Shown here: positions 59,316 to 64,000 of the stretch, piece after piece
Position numbering within the stretch: the stretch's first letter is position 1
Layout of the letters: the number at the start of each line of letters is the position of its first letter
DNA from: Undaria pinnatifida
Taxonomy: Eukaryota > Sar > Phaeophyceae > Laminariales > Alariaceae
Length of the DNA stretch: 64,000 nucleotides
Direction of reading: 5' to 3'
Assembly (NCBI GenBank): GCA_012845835.1
Contig: JABAKD010000012.1
Span: 1,636,620-1,700,619, forward strand
Position numbers and translations under genes: made by a program
Notes under the pieces: model-generated
The model's database searches: none
Told to the model about the DNA's origin: nothing
Seen by the model: only the letters and a program-made list of their open reading frames with translations

Positions 59316-62300
59316 CGTCGTCGTCTCACATTAACTTTTGTCAAAAATCTAGAGTCCGTGGTCACACAGAGGTGCTGGAGCCCTAGGAAGATCCGAAAAA
59401 ACAAATCAAATCAAAACACGTCCGGGAAATACTACGCTTTCCCGCCTAAAACGCACGATACGAAGTAGGCGCACAAGTGAAATGATCCAATGTGCAACCT
59501 GAACTCACATGGCCGCGGGTATCCACTCAACTACAGCATAGAGTTCCCCCGTTCCCACAACTAACCAACTCGCGGCTACAAACTACAGCGGTTGGGCTGC
59601 CTGCACCGTACCAACCGCACGGCAATCGTGAGCACAGACAACCGCGCGTGCTGTCTGGAGTGTTATCAGAGTGAACAAGTGCGTAGTGGCTGCACATCAG
59701 CTAGATATGCAAGGAATTTCAAAACTTCATACTTCATTACGCAGCTTGCATCCACCACCTTACGGTGTACCCGTGCGCTCTATCCTACCTAAGACACCCT
59801 GTGTGTAGTCGCGCGTAGTGGCTACACAACAGCAAGATACGGATGGACCTCAACGTCCATTTTCCAACAAGTAGAGTGCATCCATCACCTTAAGGCTGAC
59901 GTTGACGGACTCCAACTCCTCATTGTCCTGCATGGCTCTGTGCAGGGTTAGCAGCCCCCAAAGGATCTCGTCGCACGCCGCTGCATTAACGCCTTCCCAG
60001 GTGTAGCTAGACTCGTGACCAACAGCCGTCGCCAGAGATGCACCCGTAGTGCTGAGAATATAAAAATAGTACAGATACAGACGACAACAAAAAGTGACAG
60101 AGGACAACAAAAAGGGCACGGGACATTGACTGTAATTTGGAGGCAGGAACAAAAAAGCGACAAGAGGACGATGATAATGGCATCCAGACTCCCCAAGACC
60201 ACTACCCGTTGCTAGAAATTCACCAGTAGCAACGTTCAGAAAAAAGCGTAAACGTGATAAAGGCGCAGGAAGATACACATTTAAGGAGGATACAGAAGTA
60301 AAAATATAAGCATCTACAACAGTATGTACAAAGGACAAAAGTATGGTCAGACAGGACATGACCAACAGCGGTAGCCAGAAACAAACCAGCAGTACCAATG
60401 ACGTGAACATAATACCAAACCGACTTTTAATAGTGACAAAAAATAGGACCTAATGGATAATAGCATCAACACATTGTGTATCTGGCTTTAGCTCTTACGT
60501 TTTGTTTATGACAAGTCGGTTGCTGAGTTCAAGTGTAAGTACTGGTACTGTGTTCTATTTAGGACCCGGTCACCATTGAAATCCGATGCAAATCGACGAA
60601 CATAAAAAAGCTGAAAAGTGGGAATGGCGATATCTATGGGCGACAAAAATGAAGGCAAGTACACGGGGGGAAGACCGGAAGGCACTTGTGACCACGGCTT
60701 TCCAGAAGGTCGCGGAGGGTAATACCTTTTACCGTAAGAGTTCAGCTGGGACGTAAAAGTGATGATACAAGACAAAAACTGCACGACGCGAAAGGAGGGT
60801 AAAACCAGAAAACCAGCGTCCTGTTTGTTCCTCTTCTTCAACACGCAAACACGAAAACAACTTGGCTTGAAGCAAAAACCTTGGCGGGTTTTCCGCCTTA
60901 TGTAACTTTACTGTACCATCCAAAACGAAACTCGCGCGCATTGATGTAAGTACACGCCAAGCATATCACGTACTGCAGTGCTGTATTCAAGAGGCATTCA
61001 CCTTCTGCCCGACTCGAAGAGCAGGGTAAAACCGGCGCCCTCCTTGTCCCTCTTCTCCACGCCGGACAAGCCCTTCAGGTTCCAGTACCGGTTCGTCGCG
61101 ACTGTCAGGAGGATGGATGGCGCATCCACGGGGGGGGAATTGCGACGTGATCACATAATACGAGTACGAGTACGAGTACGACACGCGGAAAAACCCAACT
61201 GGCCATCATTTCTTCACGTTCGAGCGTAACGTGTCATCACCCACGTTACGTGTCACGTCCGTAGACCAAACATCACATTCCCACCAAAAAACGACCCCCC
61301 CCCTACGCATTCCTGAAGACTCCTGCCGGTGCGTGAAAAAAAACTAATTGACCACCAATGTTGCAGGGCCGAGGATCACGAGCCCCCCCCCAACTGACCA
61401 CTACTATTGCAGGATCGAGCAATACTATCAGTTGTCACTATTTCATCGACATTTTTTTCCGCCTTACGTGTAGTGTCCGTAGCCTCGCGCCCCTCCGGTC
61501 CAGGGTGGACGGTGACGTCCTTCACAGTGCCGGACCACAAGGACCCCGCCGGGTGCGGTCGTTCTTCCAACTGCAAGGGCAAGAGGAGCATCGGTGTGCA
61601 ACGTAAATCGAAGTGCAAGCAGAAACCGGAACAAGAAACACGACGAAGACGAAGACCAAAAACAAGAACAAGAAACGAGAGCATGAACAAGCAGAACGAG
61701 AGTAAGAACGAGAACAAGAACAAGAACAAGAACAAGAATAAGAACAAAAAAAAAAACAGGGCCACACCACCACCACCACCGCCACCACTCAAGCGCGACA
61801 TTTCTCCACAAGGGCTAACCGCTCGACCGACGCGGTATGGTTGGCACTGCCCCAACAACGTAGCGCTCCTATCCAATCATTTCGTCTCACCATGAGGCAA
61901 CACTACCCCAACCATCACCAACACCTAAACCAACACCAACACCTACACCAATACAAACACCAACGCCAACGCCAACTCCAACACGCCAACGACAATACGC
62001 TAACACCAGCACCTACACAACCAACACCCAACGCCAACACCAACAACCACAATCCAACCAGCCTCACAACGACAACCCTGCCCCCGACATTGCATCATTT
62101 CACACACTTAACAGACCATTACGTAGAGAACGCACGTCCAATATTCGCCAGTATGATACATTGCACGGGATCTGCTAAGTACATCAACGGCGATATGATA
62201 TGTCCTGTGTATGTATGTCCTTTGGTCTCACCCCGAAGCAGACTGCGTGCATCCTCGAGCGGGCTGACCCTGGGCACATCCCGTCCGTTTGACCCTGCCG

Positions 62301-63773
62301 GAATCGAAGTGCCACCACAACCAGCACCATCACCAACACCATCACCAAAACCAACACCACCAACGCCAGCGCCAACAAAACCAATACCACCACCACCACC
62401 ACCCCCACCCCCACCACCACTATCACAACTACAACCACCACCACCAACACCAATGACAACGCCAACACCACGGCCATCCCCACCGCCACCAATACCCCCA
62501 ACGCCAACACCAGCACCAACACAACCAACATTTCCACCCACACCAACTACAACCACGATAACAACTAGCCCTACCATGCTAACGTCATCCCCTATGTTGT
62601 GTACTGTGGTCTCACCACGAGGCAGACAGCGTGCACCCTCGAGCGGCTGACCCTAGGCTTATCCCGTCCGTTCGACCCCACCGGAATCGTAGTGCCCTTA
62701 GTCGAGGGAATCAATACGCGGCCCATGAAGGCCACCCTGTGGTAAGTGGTAAGTCGCGCAACGAGAATGAGAGAGCGTACTTACGGTATGATATGGTATG
62801 GTATGGTATGGTATGGTATGGTATGGTATGGTATGGTATGGTATGGTATGGTATGGTATGGTATGGTATGGAATGGTATGGAATGGTATGGTATGGTATG
62901 GAATGGTATGGTATGGTATGGAATGGTATGGAATGGTATGGTATGGTATGGTGTGGTATGGTATGGTATGGTGTGGTATGGTATGGTATGGTATGGTATG
63001 GAACGGCATGGTGTGGTACGGTATGGTACGGTATAGTTTGGTATGGTGTCGTTTGGTGACGCATGCTACAATACAGGAAGAACCCAACCTTTTTTGACAC
63101 TCTTCACCTGAGAAGCTCTACACCCCACCTATCAACCGAAACCCAGAAATATACCAGAGCTCAGGCGGTACACAATCCTATAGGCTAGTATTCATAGATG
63201 TGAAATAACGGTACCATACCACGACCCGGGTAGTTGCTGTCTCGTGGGTACAGCGTCCGAACCCCCCTCGAGAACTACAAAAACCCTTCTACGATTTACT
63301 GGAAAGTAAAACTTCACGTCAAGTCCACGTACTGTACTTTGTCCCTCCAAAGGTGCACGCAGATATTTTTAGCACTGCACTGTACCCCTGCCGGGGGAAA
63401 AATATACTTGGAATCGAGGTACAACGGAGACCCATTGCTAACAGGACAAAACAAAGCACAAGAAGGGAAGCACCAGTCGAGCTCTACCACGTTAACGACT
63501 GTGTTTGTGTCAGGCTCTGCATCGTGTGTAGGCCAGGAAACCAATTTCTCGAAGGATAGCCTACACGAACACACGGCGGTGCTTACCCCACCCCCTTCTT
63601 ATTTGTTTTGAAGTTCATCTCACTACTGAAAACAAATTGATATCGGTAATAGGGTCATATTAGGGCTTGGAACAGGGTTTAGGGACAAACCGAGCAACAC
63701 GCGATGCTTACTTGAGGGGTTTCGTATTGGGCGAGGCGGAAGTCCTGAGGATGGGCGCCTTCGCCGTCCTCTC
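32388..63773 (-). CDS. SEC3: Exocyst complex subunit Sec3 (EXOC1), at least 22 exons, 5' end off window
   Basis: Sec3 is part of the eight-subunit exocyst, which tethers secretory vesicles at the plasma membrane. Its N-terminal PH-like region binds phosphoinositides and Rho-type GTPases. Exons read right to left give about 1,090 residues. Residues 1-183 are PH-like (VLIPSTKG, SRVHAVCLV, RYWNLKGLSG, GFTLLFES, ACDEILWGLL), 184-269 a Ser/Gly linker, 270-430 coiled coil (LEELSQELDGLEGGTIQQ, LISLLDEVDKQLQIME), and 430-931 a helical rod with the conserved KYEHMVRLENYHFF and GPLWDKLSDTLFAMFSRYEE. Residues 932-1090 are an unusual Gly/Ser/Pro-rich tail. Order, length and conserved segments match the family. 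All junctions keep phase except exon 19 to 20, which is one base out. The start codon is not visible. Confidence 0.9.
32930..33160. repeat. G-rich GGGGTG tracts in intron 21
   Basis: Low-complexity GGGTGGGG and poly-G runs occur at 32950-33010 and 33117-33148. Confidence 0.6.
33274..33631. mobile_element. ACGCGTGC-ended MITE inside the exon-21 copy, 358 bp
   Basis: Ends GACGCGTGCGACGATAGAGG and TTATCGTAGCACGC are inverted. The core has CCCCATGGCCTACG. A reverse 90-bp MITE is nested at 33330-33421. Confidence 0.7.
33330..33421 (-). mobile_element. 90-bp MITE, reverse copy, nested
   Basis: The copy holds ACTTGAAGCTAGTACAG and TTTTGGGGCTCTAAAGGGG. Confidence 0.6.
33833..33954 (-). CDS. SEC3: Sec3 exon 21
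   Basis: The exon runs from a GGTACAG acceptor to a GTGCAA donor and holds 40 codons plus two bases. It encodes HHRMVKHVTREGQLLGPLWD and then KLSDTLFAMFS. It matches the conserved C-terminal segment of Sec3 and splices to YEELC in exon 22. Confidence 0.9.
34684..34883 (-). CDS. Possible alternative terminal exon of Sec3
   Basis: A TTCAAG acceptor just after exon 20 opens a phase-0 frame, VGSEISDNSLLLEDTDCSVW onward, ending in a stop after about 65 codons. It has no similarity to Sec3. If used it would remove the conserved C-terminus, so it is more likely chance or intron sequence. Confidence 0.2.
34905..34945. repeat. 12-bp repeat GAGGAAAATTC, 3.5 units
   Basis: The short tandem repeat begins 10 bases inside the intron after exon 20. 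Confidence 0.85.
34955..35032 (-). CDS. SEC3: Sec3 exon 20
   Basis: The exon holds 26 codons, VGAADVTYHEPRRNLEATLK then KQGDMK, with a GTAAGT donor and a weak GCGAAG acceptor. It matches the family segment with an acidic-V-S/T-Y pattern before a basic helix. Exon 19 ends two bases into a codon while this exon reads from its first base, so one base is unexplained. A microexon or a non-standard junction is possible. Confidence 0.75.
35560..36000. repeat. ATCAGATCATGATCA-rich degenerate array
   Basis: Dozens of GATCATGATC and ATCAGATCATGA variants lie in intron 19. They are palindromic in part and not coding. The purine-rich 35120-35450 before it is likewise low-complexity. Confidence 0.65.
36509..36565 (+). 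mobile_element. 90-bp MITE, truncated copy
   Basis: The left half only: TTAGCCCCTTTCCGAGCCCC and CTCCCTATACTAATTTCAAG. Confidence 0.55.
36618..36768. repeat. 15-bp tandem array CCCCTTTGGGAACCT
   Basis: About ten units. They read as LPFGN, PLGTS or KGEVP repeats in different frames, which are artefacts of the 15-bp period. The unit is close to palindromic (CCCCTTTGGG). Confidence 0.9.
37250..37700 (+). repeat. GATC-rich dispersed repeat, copy 2, with internal tandem units
   Basis: Units of about 120 bp carry CCACAGTAGATCCTATAGCT and are repeated about three times. The right end matches 31545-31645 (CTCCCACCCGGTAACATGAG, CACAGATCTTCCC). Confidence 0.6.
38036..38125 (-). mobile_element. 90-bp MITE, reverse copy
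   Basis: GTTAACGCCTT opens it and CACTTGGAATTAGTATAGGG follows. It ends about 20 bases from the exon 19 donor. Confidence 0.6.
38149..38210 (-). CDS. SEC3: Sec3 exon 19
   Basis: VQVLDEYIAQAEALEEVATT plus two bases, with a TTTCAG acceptor and a GTATGA donor. It matches the Sec3 helix after the conserved ENYHFF segment. Confidence 0.8.
38870..39013 (-). CDS. SEC3: Sec3 exon 18, conserved core segment
   Basis: 48 codons in phase 0, including EEVAASNPKYEHMVRLENYH and FFSATIRPLK. This was the segment that identified the gene. Acceptor TTTTAG, donor GTTAGT. Confidence 0.95.
39482..39616 (-). CDS. SEC3: Sec3 exon 17
   Basis: 45 codons, VTWIQGQKGDAKKAGILAAV then AKVPTLLKKLEAAAHAAVGS. It aligns with the family's Lys-rich GIL-P helix. 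Acceptor GGACAG, donor GTAACA. Confidence 0.9.
39888..40092 (-). CDS. SEC3: Sec3 exon 16
   Basis: One base plus 68 codons, MLEIGFAELKSSYKRLAADL through LVALGILVEFKGLLMHRFSK and FISEQ. Its first base completes the Lys left open by exon 15. Acceptor GGCCAG, donor GTGTGG. Confidence 0.9.
40093..40318. repeat. 58-62 bp tandem repeat, four units, abutting exon 16 acceptor
   Basis: Units begin AAATATGTCACGATTCAAGA and end CAGCCGTCGCGCGGTC. The first unit starts directly at the 3' splice site of intron 15, so the array occupies the branch-point region. On the transcribed strand the acceptor-proximal sequence is therefore repeat-derived. Confidence 0.9.
40599..40820. mobile_element. ACGCGTGCTACGATAG-type MITE, one end
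   Basis: The left end GACGCGTGCTACGATAG and internal AACCCGAAACCGTCGG and GGCCATGGGATT match the family. The right end is missing. Confidence 0.5.
40904..41028 (-). CDS. SEC3: Sec3 exon 15
   Basis: 41 codons plus two bases, VSALRQCLEDTMPAVAREQA then FFITLFSLDPIKNPIERESV. It matches the family's leucine helix followed by an E-x-x-F-I-x-x-F motif. Acceptor TATAG, donor GTGAGG. Confidence 0.9.
41040..41335. repeat. CAG/CAA-rich tract in intron 14
   Basis: AGCAGCAACAG-type trinucleotides end in a CACCAC run. The open frames are artefacts. Confidence 0.75.
41556..41944. repeat. Left long terminal repeat
   Basis: It begins TGTTGGGTTTATACTTGCGG and ends CATTACA. The following bases CTAGTTCTATGCATGG may hold the primer-binding site, but I cannot match them to a tRNA. 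Confidence 0.8.
43305..43712. repeat. 120-bp tandem repeat, about 3.5 units, inside LTR element
   Basis: Units share GCGGATTTGGA, TATTACTTGGAG, GGGAGCATTT and GATTTCAC-ATTGAA. Two more units lie at 46735-46985. Confidence 0.75.
43712..43757 (-). mobile_element. A-tailed SINE-like element, 3' fragment
   Basis: The T run and CATCCTCCGGCGGATGGGGA match the tail of this family. The rest is missing, as expected of 5' truncation. Confidence 0.5.
43775..44170. repeat. CCCGGAACTTCTGTAAG tandem array, left
   Basis: Units of about 40-60 bp have the near-palindrome GGAACTTCTGGAAGTTC and TACCCGTACCCGG. The same array recurs at 46345-46720. Confidence 0.8.
44219..44563 (+). other. Possible solo LTR
   Basis: The segment starts TGTCTGTAGAAACG and ends CACTCTCTCTGG to CTCTCCACA, the look of a plant- or alga-type LTR end. 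No partner or target duplication was found. Confidence 0.2.
45195..45605. repeat. Duplicated TACTGCTGTAC-rich segment
   Basis: 45195-45285 recurs at 45398-45485 with CACGTACTGCTG, then GTGGGTGG. A third short piece is at 45585-45605. All lie inside the LTR element. Confidence 0.6.
46345..46720. repeat. CCCGGAACTTCTGTAAG tandem array, right
   Basis: Same unit as 43775-44170. The 120-bp repeat adjoins this array too, on its right side (46735-46985). Confidence 0.8.
47513..47914. repeat. Right long terminal repeat
   Basis: It begins TGTTGGGATAATGCTTGCGG directly after the polypurine tract and ends CATTTA before the CTCCT duplication. Confidence 0.8.
47955..48095 (-). mobile_element. SINE 3'-domain fragment
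   Basis: On minus it holds TCGACGAGCAG, TGAACCCCATAGTCGATAAA, AATGAAGGCAAG and ACACCTGTGACCACGGCTTG, the 3' domain of the SINE at 9186-9502. Confidence 0.65.
48188..48349 (-). CDS. SEC3: Sec3 exon 14
   Basis: 54 codons in phase 0, ARIKAYFSELIPRIVFQHSH then a Pro/Ser linker ending LPLQQLTP. It follows exon 13's YADNLGQGLLK, matching the family's helix at the start of the rod. No ATG opens the frame, as expected of an internal exon. Acceptor TTTTAG, donor GTAGGT. Confidence 0.85.
49156..49970. mobile_element. Foldback element with ~400-bp inverted arms
   Basis: Left arm 49156-49554 and right arm 49568-49970 are inverted copies that appear 85-90% alike by eye, separated by a 13-base loop. Ends are AGCTTGAAGGTGTTGAGCC and its inverse. 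It lies in Sec3 intron 13, so the transcript would form a hairpin of about 400 base pairs. The short open frames in the arms have no recognised product. Confidence 0.85.
50239..50325 (-). CDS. SEC3: Sec3 exon 13
   Basis: 29 codons, VRKLDKVGGRRSAELQRTYA then DNLGQGLLK. It aligns with the family's Y-x-x-x-L helix. Acceptor TTGCAG, donor GTGCAC. Confidence 0.85.
50512..50800 (+). mobile_element. tRNA-headed SINE, copy 3 (divergent head)
   Basis: The head has GGTGGTCTAGGGGTTA (A box) and GACTTCGATTCCC (B box), very like a tRNA 5' half. The body has AATTCGACGCGAGTCGACGA and AAAATGAAGGCACG, matching the 3' domain of other copies. No acceptor stem closes, so this is not a tRNA gene. Confidence 0.65.
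51499..51584 (-). mobile_element. 90-bp MITE, reverse copy
   Basis: The copy holds CAACGCCTTAACCACTGGAA, ACTTGAAGCTAGTATAAGGA and CATAAAGGGG. Confidence 0.6.
51607..51800 (-). mobile_element. A-tailed SINE-like element, full-length copy
   Basis: A T run of about 22 at the left, then CTCTTGCGGATGGGG, CACACTTCCACGTATTTTAT and CCCAACGCTAGCTGGCGCAC, ending CTATCAGTGGTCTTCG. Confidence 0.75.
52130..52300. repeat. GGGTC/CGGGT pentamer tract
   Basis: GGGTCGGGTCGG runs on plus and GACCCGACCTGACCC at the right form an inverted pair. Similar tracts occur at 31340-31470 and 34600-34650. From 52320 to 53150 there is AT-rich intron sequence with a duplicated GGACAC-GGTTGTGCTGG block and no exon. Confidence 0.6.
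53474..53674 (-). CDS. SEC3: Sec3 exon 12
   Basis: 67 codons, VTCSQLVGFCRRLLKRLATQ, a polar loop, then LLQVQRQFHGYLIDYEPIFA and Q. It matches the family's F-x-R-R-L helix and the H-x-x-L-x-x-Y segment. Acceptor ATGCAG, donor GTATGC. Confidence 0.9.
53798..53848. repeat. CATCAT microsatellite
   Basis: A run of CAT with CGC interruptions in intron 11. Confidence 0.85.
53936..54012 (-). repeat. Decayed copy of Sec3 exon 11's 3' end
   Basis: It reads ASSMRLLAHQRAKLIGLVE then a GTAGATGACC donor, against ATSSLQLLADQRAKLLGLAE and GTAAATGATA in the real exon. The upstream half of the exon is absent. Confidence 0.8.
54134..54319 (-). CDS. SEC3: Sec3 exon 11
   Basis: 62 codons in phase 0, IEPGLKYAFQLCRSSVSAIK onward to QLLADQRAKLLGLAE. 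I chose the TATAAG acceptor at 54320 over the TGTAG at 54342 because only the former keeps phase with exon 10. Donor GTAAAT. Confidence 0.8.
54428..54568 (-). CDS. SEC3: Sec3 exon 10
   Basis: 47 codons, NLHVYLKHLVEAISISPSNE then CMLRDPQILLDSALTNG and an acidic end. It follows the coiled coil. Acceptor TTTTAG, donor GTAAGA. Confidence 0.9.
54605..54755. repeat. GGGTGGAGTGGGGTG minisatellite
   Basis: A G-rich pentamer-type repeat lies in the intron 9 acceptor region, 40-190 bases upstream of exon 10. On the transcribed strand it is a C-rich, pyrimidine-like tract. Confidence 0.8.
55194..55298 (-). CDS. SEC3: Sec3 exon 9 (coiled coil)
   Basis: 35 codons, GWLEEHGRPLEAMSVDMAQI then EKKNNKLDVQWRNYQ. 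It is the heptad-rich stretch of the family. Acceptor GCGTTAG, donor GTACGT. Confidence 0.9.
56270..56656. mobile_element. ACGCGTGCTACGAT-ended MITE four bases from exon 8 donor
   Basis: Inverted ends GACGCGTGCTACGATGGAGG and TTATCGTAGCACGCGTC enclose CCCCATGGCCTAGG and a tandem ~105-bp internal unit. The right end stops at 56656. The exon 8 donor GTAC occupies 56657-56660, so all but four bases of the donor's downstream context are transposon sequence. Confidence 0.75.
56661..56747 (-). CDS. SEC3: Sec3 exon 8 (coiled coil)
   Basis: 29 codons, LIAWSEKTDETETLISLLDE then VDKQLQIME. Strong match to the family coiled coil. Acceptor CTTGCAG, donor GTACGA. Confidence 0.9.
57392..57535 (-). CDS. 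SEC3: Sec3 exon 7
   Basis: 48 codons, GTQRWEYDEFEQGEAVLGRL then KWLEKGREGLLEELSQELDG and LEGGTIQQ. It matches the family helix ending in L-x-G-x-x-I-Q. An alternative acceptor three bases earlier would add one Gln. Donor GTGACC. Confidence 0.9.
58150..58270 (+). repeat. Dispersed poly-C-ended repeat, copy 3
   Basis: The copy carries ACGTTGGAGGTGTCTC, CCGTCTCGAAAGGGATGCGC and GAGTACCCCCCCC. See 1757-1896. Confidence 0.55.
58283..58392 (-). repeat. Decayed copy of Sec3 exon 6's 3' end
   Basis: On minus it aligns with the last 95 bases of exon 6 (GTGTCTAGGACCAGCGTGGA against GTGTCTCGGGCTAGCGTGGA). At the splice position the copy reads GTAGGT, a GT donor, whereas the exon itself has GCAAGG. Confidence 0.7.
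58496..58753 (-). CDS. SEC3: Sec3 exon 6 (linker), GC donor
   Basis: 86 codons, ELDATAVYHGLATKHPLVPS, LARQIRADERN, then a Gly/Ser/Arg linker ending KGRRSSK. The only donor that keeps phase with exon 7 is AAAG followed by GCAAGG, the usual form of the minor GC-AG intron class. Acceptor GTTCAG. Confidence 0.75.
58795..58975. repeat. GGTGGTGGG-rich tract in intron 5
   Basis: A low-complexity GGTGGTGGTGTTGG tract lies just upstream of exon 6. It is pyrimidine-rich on the transcribed strand. Confidence 0.7.
59265..59670 (-). mobile_element. (AAC)-tailed retroposon, copy 2
   Basis: It is nearly identical to 9875-10275. The TTG tract at the left is the AAC tail on minus. It lies in Sec3 intron 5. 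Confidence 0.7.
59889..60051 (-). CDS. SEC3: Sec3 exon 5 (end of PH-like domain)
   Basis: One base plus 54 codons, TTGASLATAVGHESSYTWEG then VNAAACDEILWGLLTLHRAM and QDNEELESVNVSLK. It matches the C-terminal helix of the Sec3 PH-like domain. Acceptor TCTCAG, donor GTGATG. Confidence 0.85.
60590..60718 (+). mobile_element. SINE 3'-domain fragment
   Basis: The fragment holds AAATCGACGAACA, AAAATGAAGGCAAG and GCACTTGTGACCACGGCTTT. Confidence 0.6.
61002..61101 (-). CDS. SEC3: Sec3 exon 4 (PH-like domain)
   Basis: ATNRYWNLKGLSGVEKRDKE then GAGFTLLFESGR with split codons at both ends. It corresponds to the W-x-L-x-x-L and F-x-L-x-F strands. Acceptor CTGACAG, donor GTGAAT. Confidence 0.9.
61468..61570 (-). 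CDS. SEC3: Sec3 exon 3 (PH-like domain)
   Basis: 34 codons plus one base, LEERPHPAGSLWSGTVKDVT then VHPGPEGREATDTT. The split base makes Leu with exon 4. Acceptor TTGCAG, donor GTAAGG. Confidence 0.85.
61676..61755. repeat. GAACAA hexamer repeat
   Basis: AACAAGAACAAG-type units in intron 2. They read as Phe/Leu or Lys/Asn runs. Confidence 0.8.
62225..62314 (-). repeat. Decayed copy of Sec3 exon 2's 3' end
   Basis: It aligns with 62609-62698 (ATTCCGG, TCAAACGGACGGGATGTGCC) through the GTGAGACC donor. It stays open as GSNGRDVPRVSPLEDARSLL but has no good acceptor, and its sequence no longer fits the PH-like strand. Confidence 0.7.
62616..62736 (-). CDS. SEC3: Sec3 exon 2 (start of PH-like domain)
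   Basis: One base plus 40 codons, VAFMGRVLIPSTKGTTIPVG then SNGRDKPRVSRSRVHAVCLV. The first base completes a Lys split with exon 1, and the end is phase 0 into exon 3, so both joins agree. Acceptor ACCACAG, donor GTGAGA. Confidence 0.85.
62786..63053 (+). repeat. (TATGG)n pentamer satellite, about 53 units
   Basis: Nearly pure GGTATGGTATG with scattered point changes lies in Sec3 intron 1, 50 bases upstream of the exon 2 acceptor. Open frames are artefacts. From 63060 to 63700 no exon is supported. Confidence 0.95.
63712..63773 (-). CDS. SEC3: Sec3 exon 1 of those visible
   Basis: ERTAKAPILRTSASPNTKPL plus two bases, from a TGCCTCAG acceptor to a GTAAGC donor. The frame is open further upstream (GILFVPQ), which resembles the family's F-x-P-x-E start. 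The exon could therefore be longer, or the acceptor may lie further right. The start codon is not in view. Confidence 0.65.
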
Positions 63774-64000
63774 CTGAGGCACGAACAAAATGCCCGTCAG
63801 CGTCGGAACAGGCGGAGGGAGAAGGCGCGGGAGTGGCAACGGGAGTCGCAGGAAAATCGACACGACGAAAAAAAAAGCTCACCCAGGGGGTTGAACTACC
63901 TCTTACATAATACACATAAATAGACCCCGGTGCCCGCGCGATCAGAGTACTACGAGTGCCACACGAAGTTTGAAAATATGAGTTGCACGAACTTCTGGAT

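Noticed and set aside
62631-63100. Open frames of MVWYG or YHTIP repeats
   Set aside because: Products of the TATGG pentamer array.

Overview
This is nuclear DNA from an intron-rich eukaryote. Genes are broken into short exons (60-260 bp) by introns of several hundred bases to 7 kb with ordinary GT-AG borders, and the rest is dense in small transposons, retroposons and simple repeats. The pattern of long introns, mixed base composition, abundant non-autonomous elements and a full-length exocyst Sec3 suggests a large-genome stramenopile such as a brown alga. That assignment is an inference from style, not from a marker gene. No bacterial operon, CRISPR array, rRNA or intact tRNA gene was seen.

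Three protein-coding genes can be supported by joining exons whose reading phases agree. (1) A minus-strand gene enters from the left edge (exons at 6630-6794, 1925-2022 and 808-958). It encodes an alpha-helical protein I do not recognise. (2) A complete plus-strand gene at 17671-23680 has six exons and encodes about 314 residues with a LysM domain followed by a UBA-like helical motif. (3) A minus-strand gene of more than 31 kb (32388-63773, at least 22 exons, about 1,090 visible residues) encodes the exocyst subunit Sec3/EXOC1, from its N-terminal PH-like region to a long Ser/Gly-rich C-terminal tail. Its start lies beyond the right edge.

Layout: 1-7 kb left-edge gene with tandem repeats and an 850-bp GGGGGA satellite; 7-17 kb mostly repeats (two tRNA-headed SINEs, an (AAC)-tailed retroposon, a TTCGACTG inverted-repeat element) with only weak exon candidates; 17.6-23.7 kb LysM/UBA gene; 23.7-32.3 kb intergenic repeats and MITEs; 32.4-63.8 kb Sec3 gene, whose introns hold an LTR retrotransposon (41556-47914, TSD CTCCT), an 815-bp foldback element (49156-49970) and many small elements.

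The most unusual signal crosses both well-resolved genes. Again and again the last part of an exon, together with its 5' splice site, is found as a decayed copy in the intron just downstream. This is seen for LysM-gene exons 1 and 3 and Sec3 exons 2, 6, 11 and 21. One copy is itself split by a MITE. I know of no named process that this fits, and it is the main candidate here for something undescribed.
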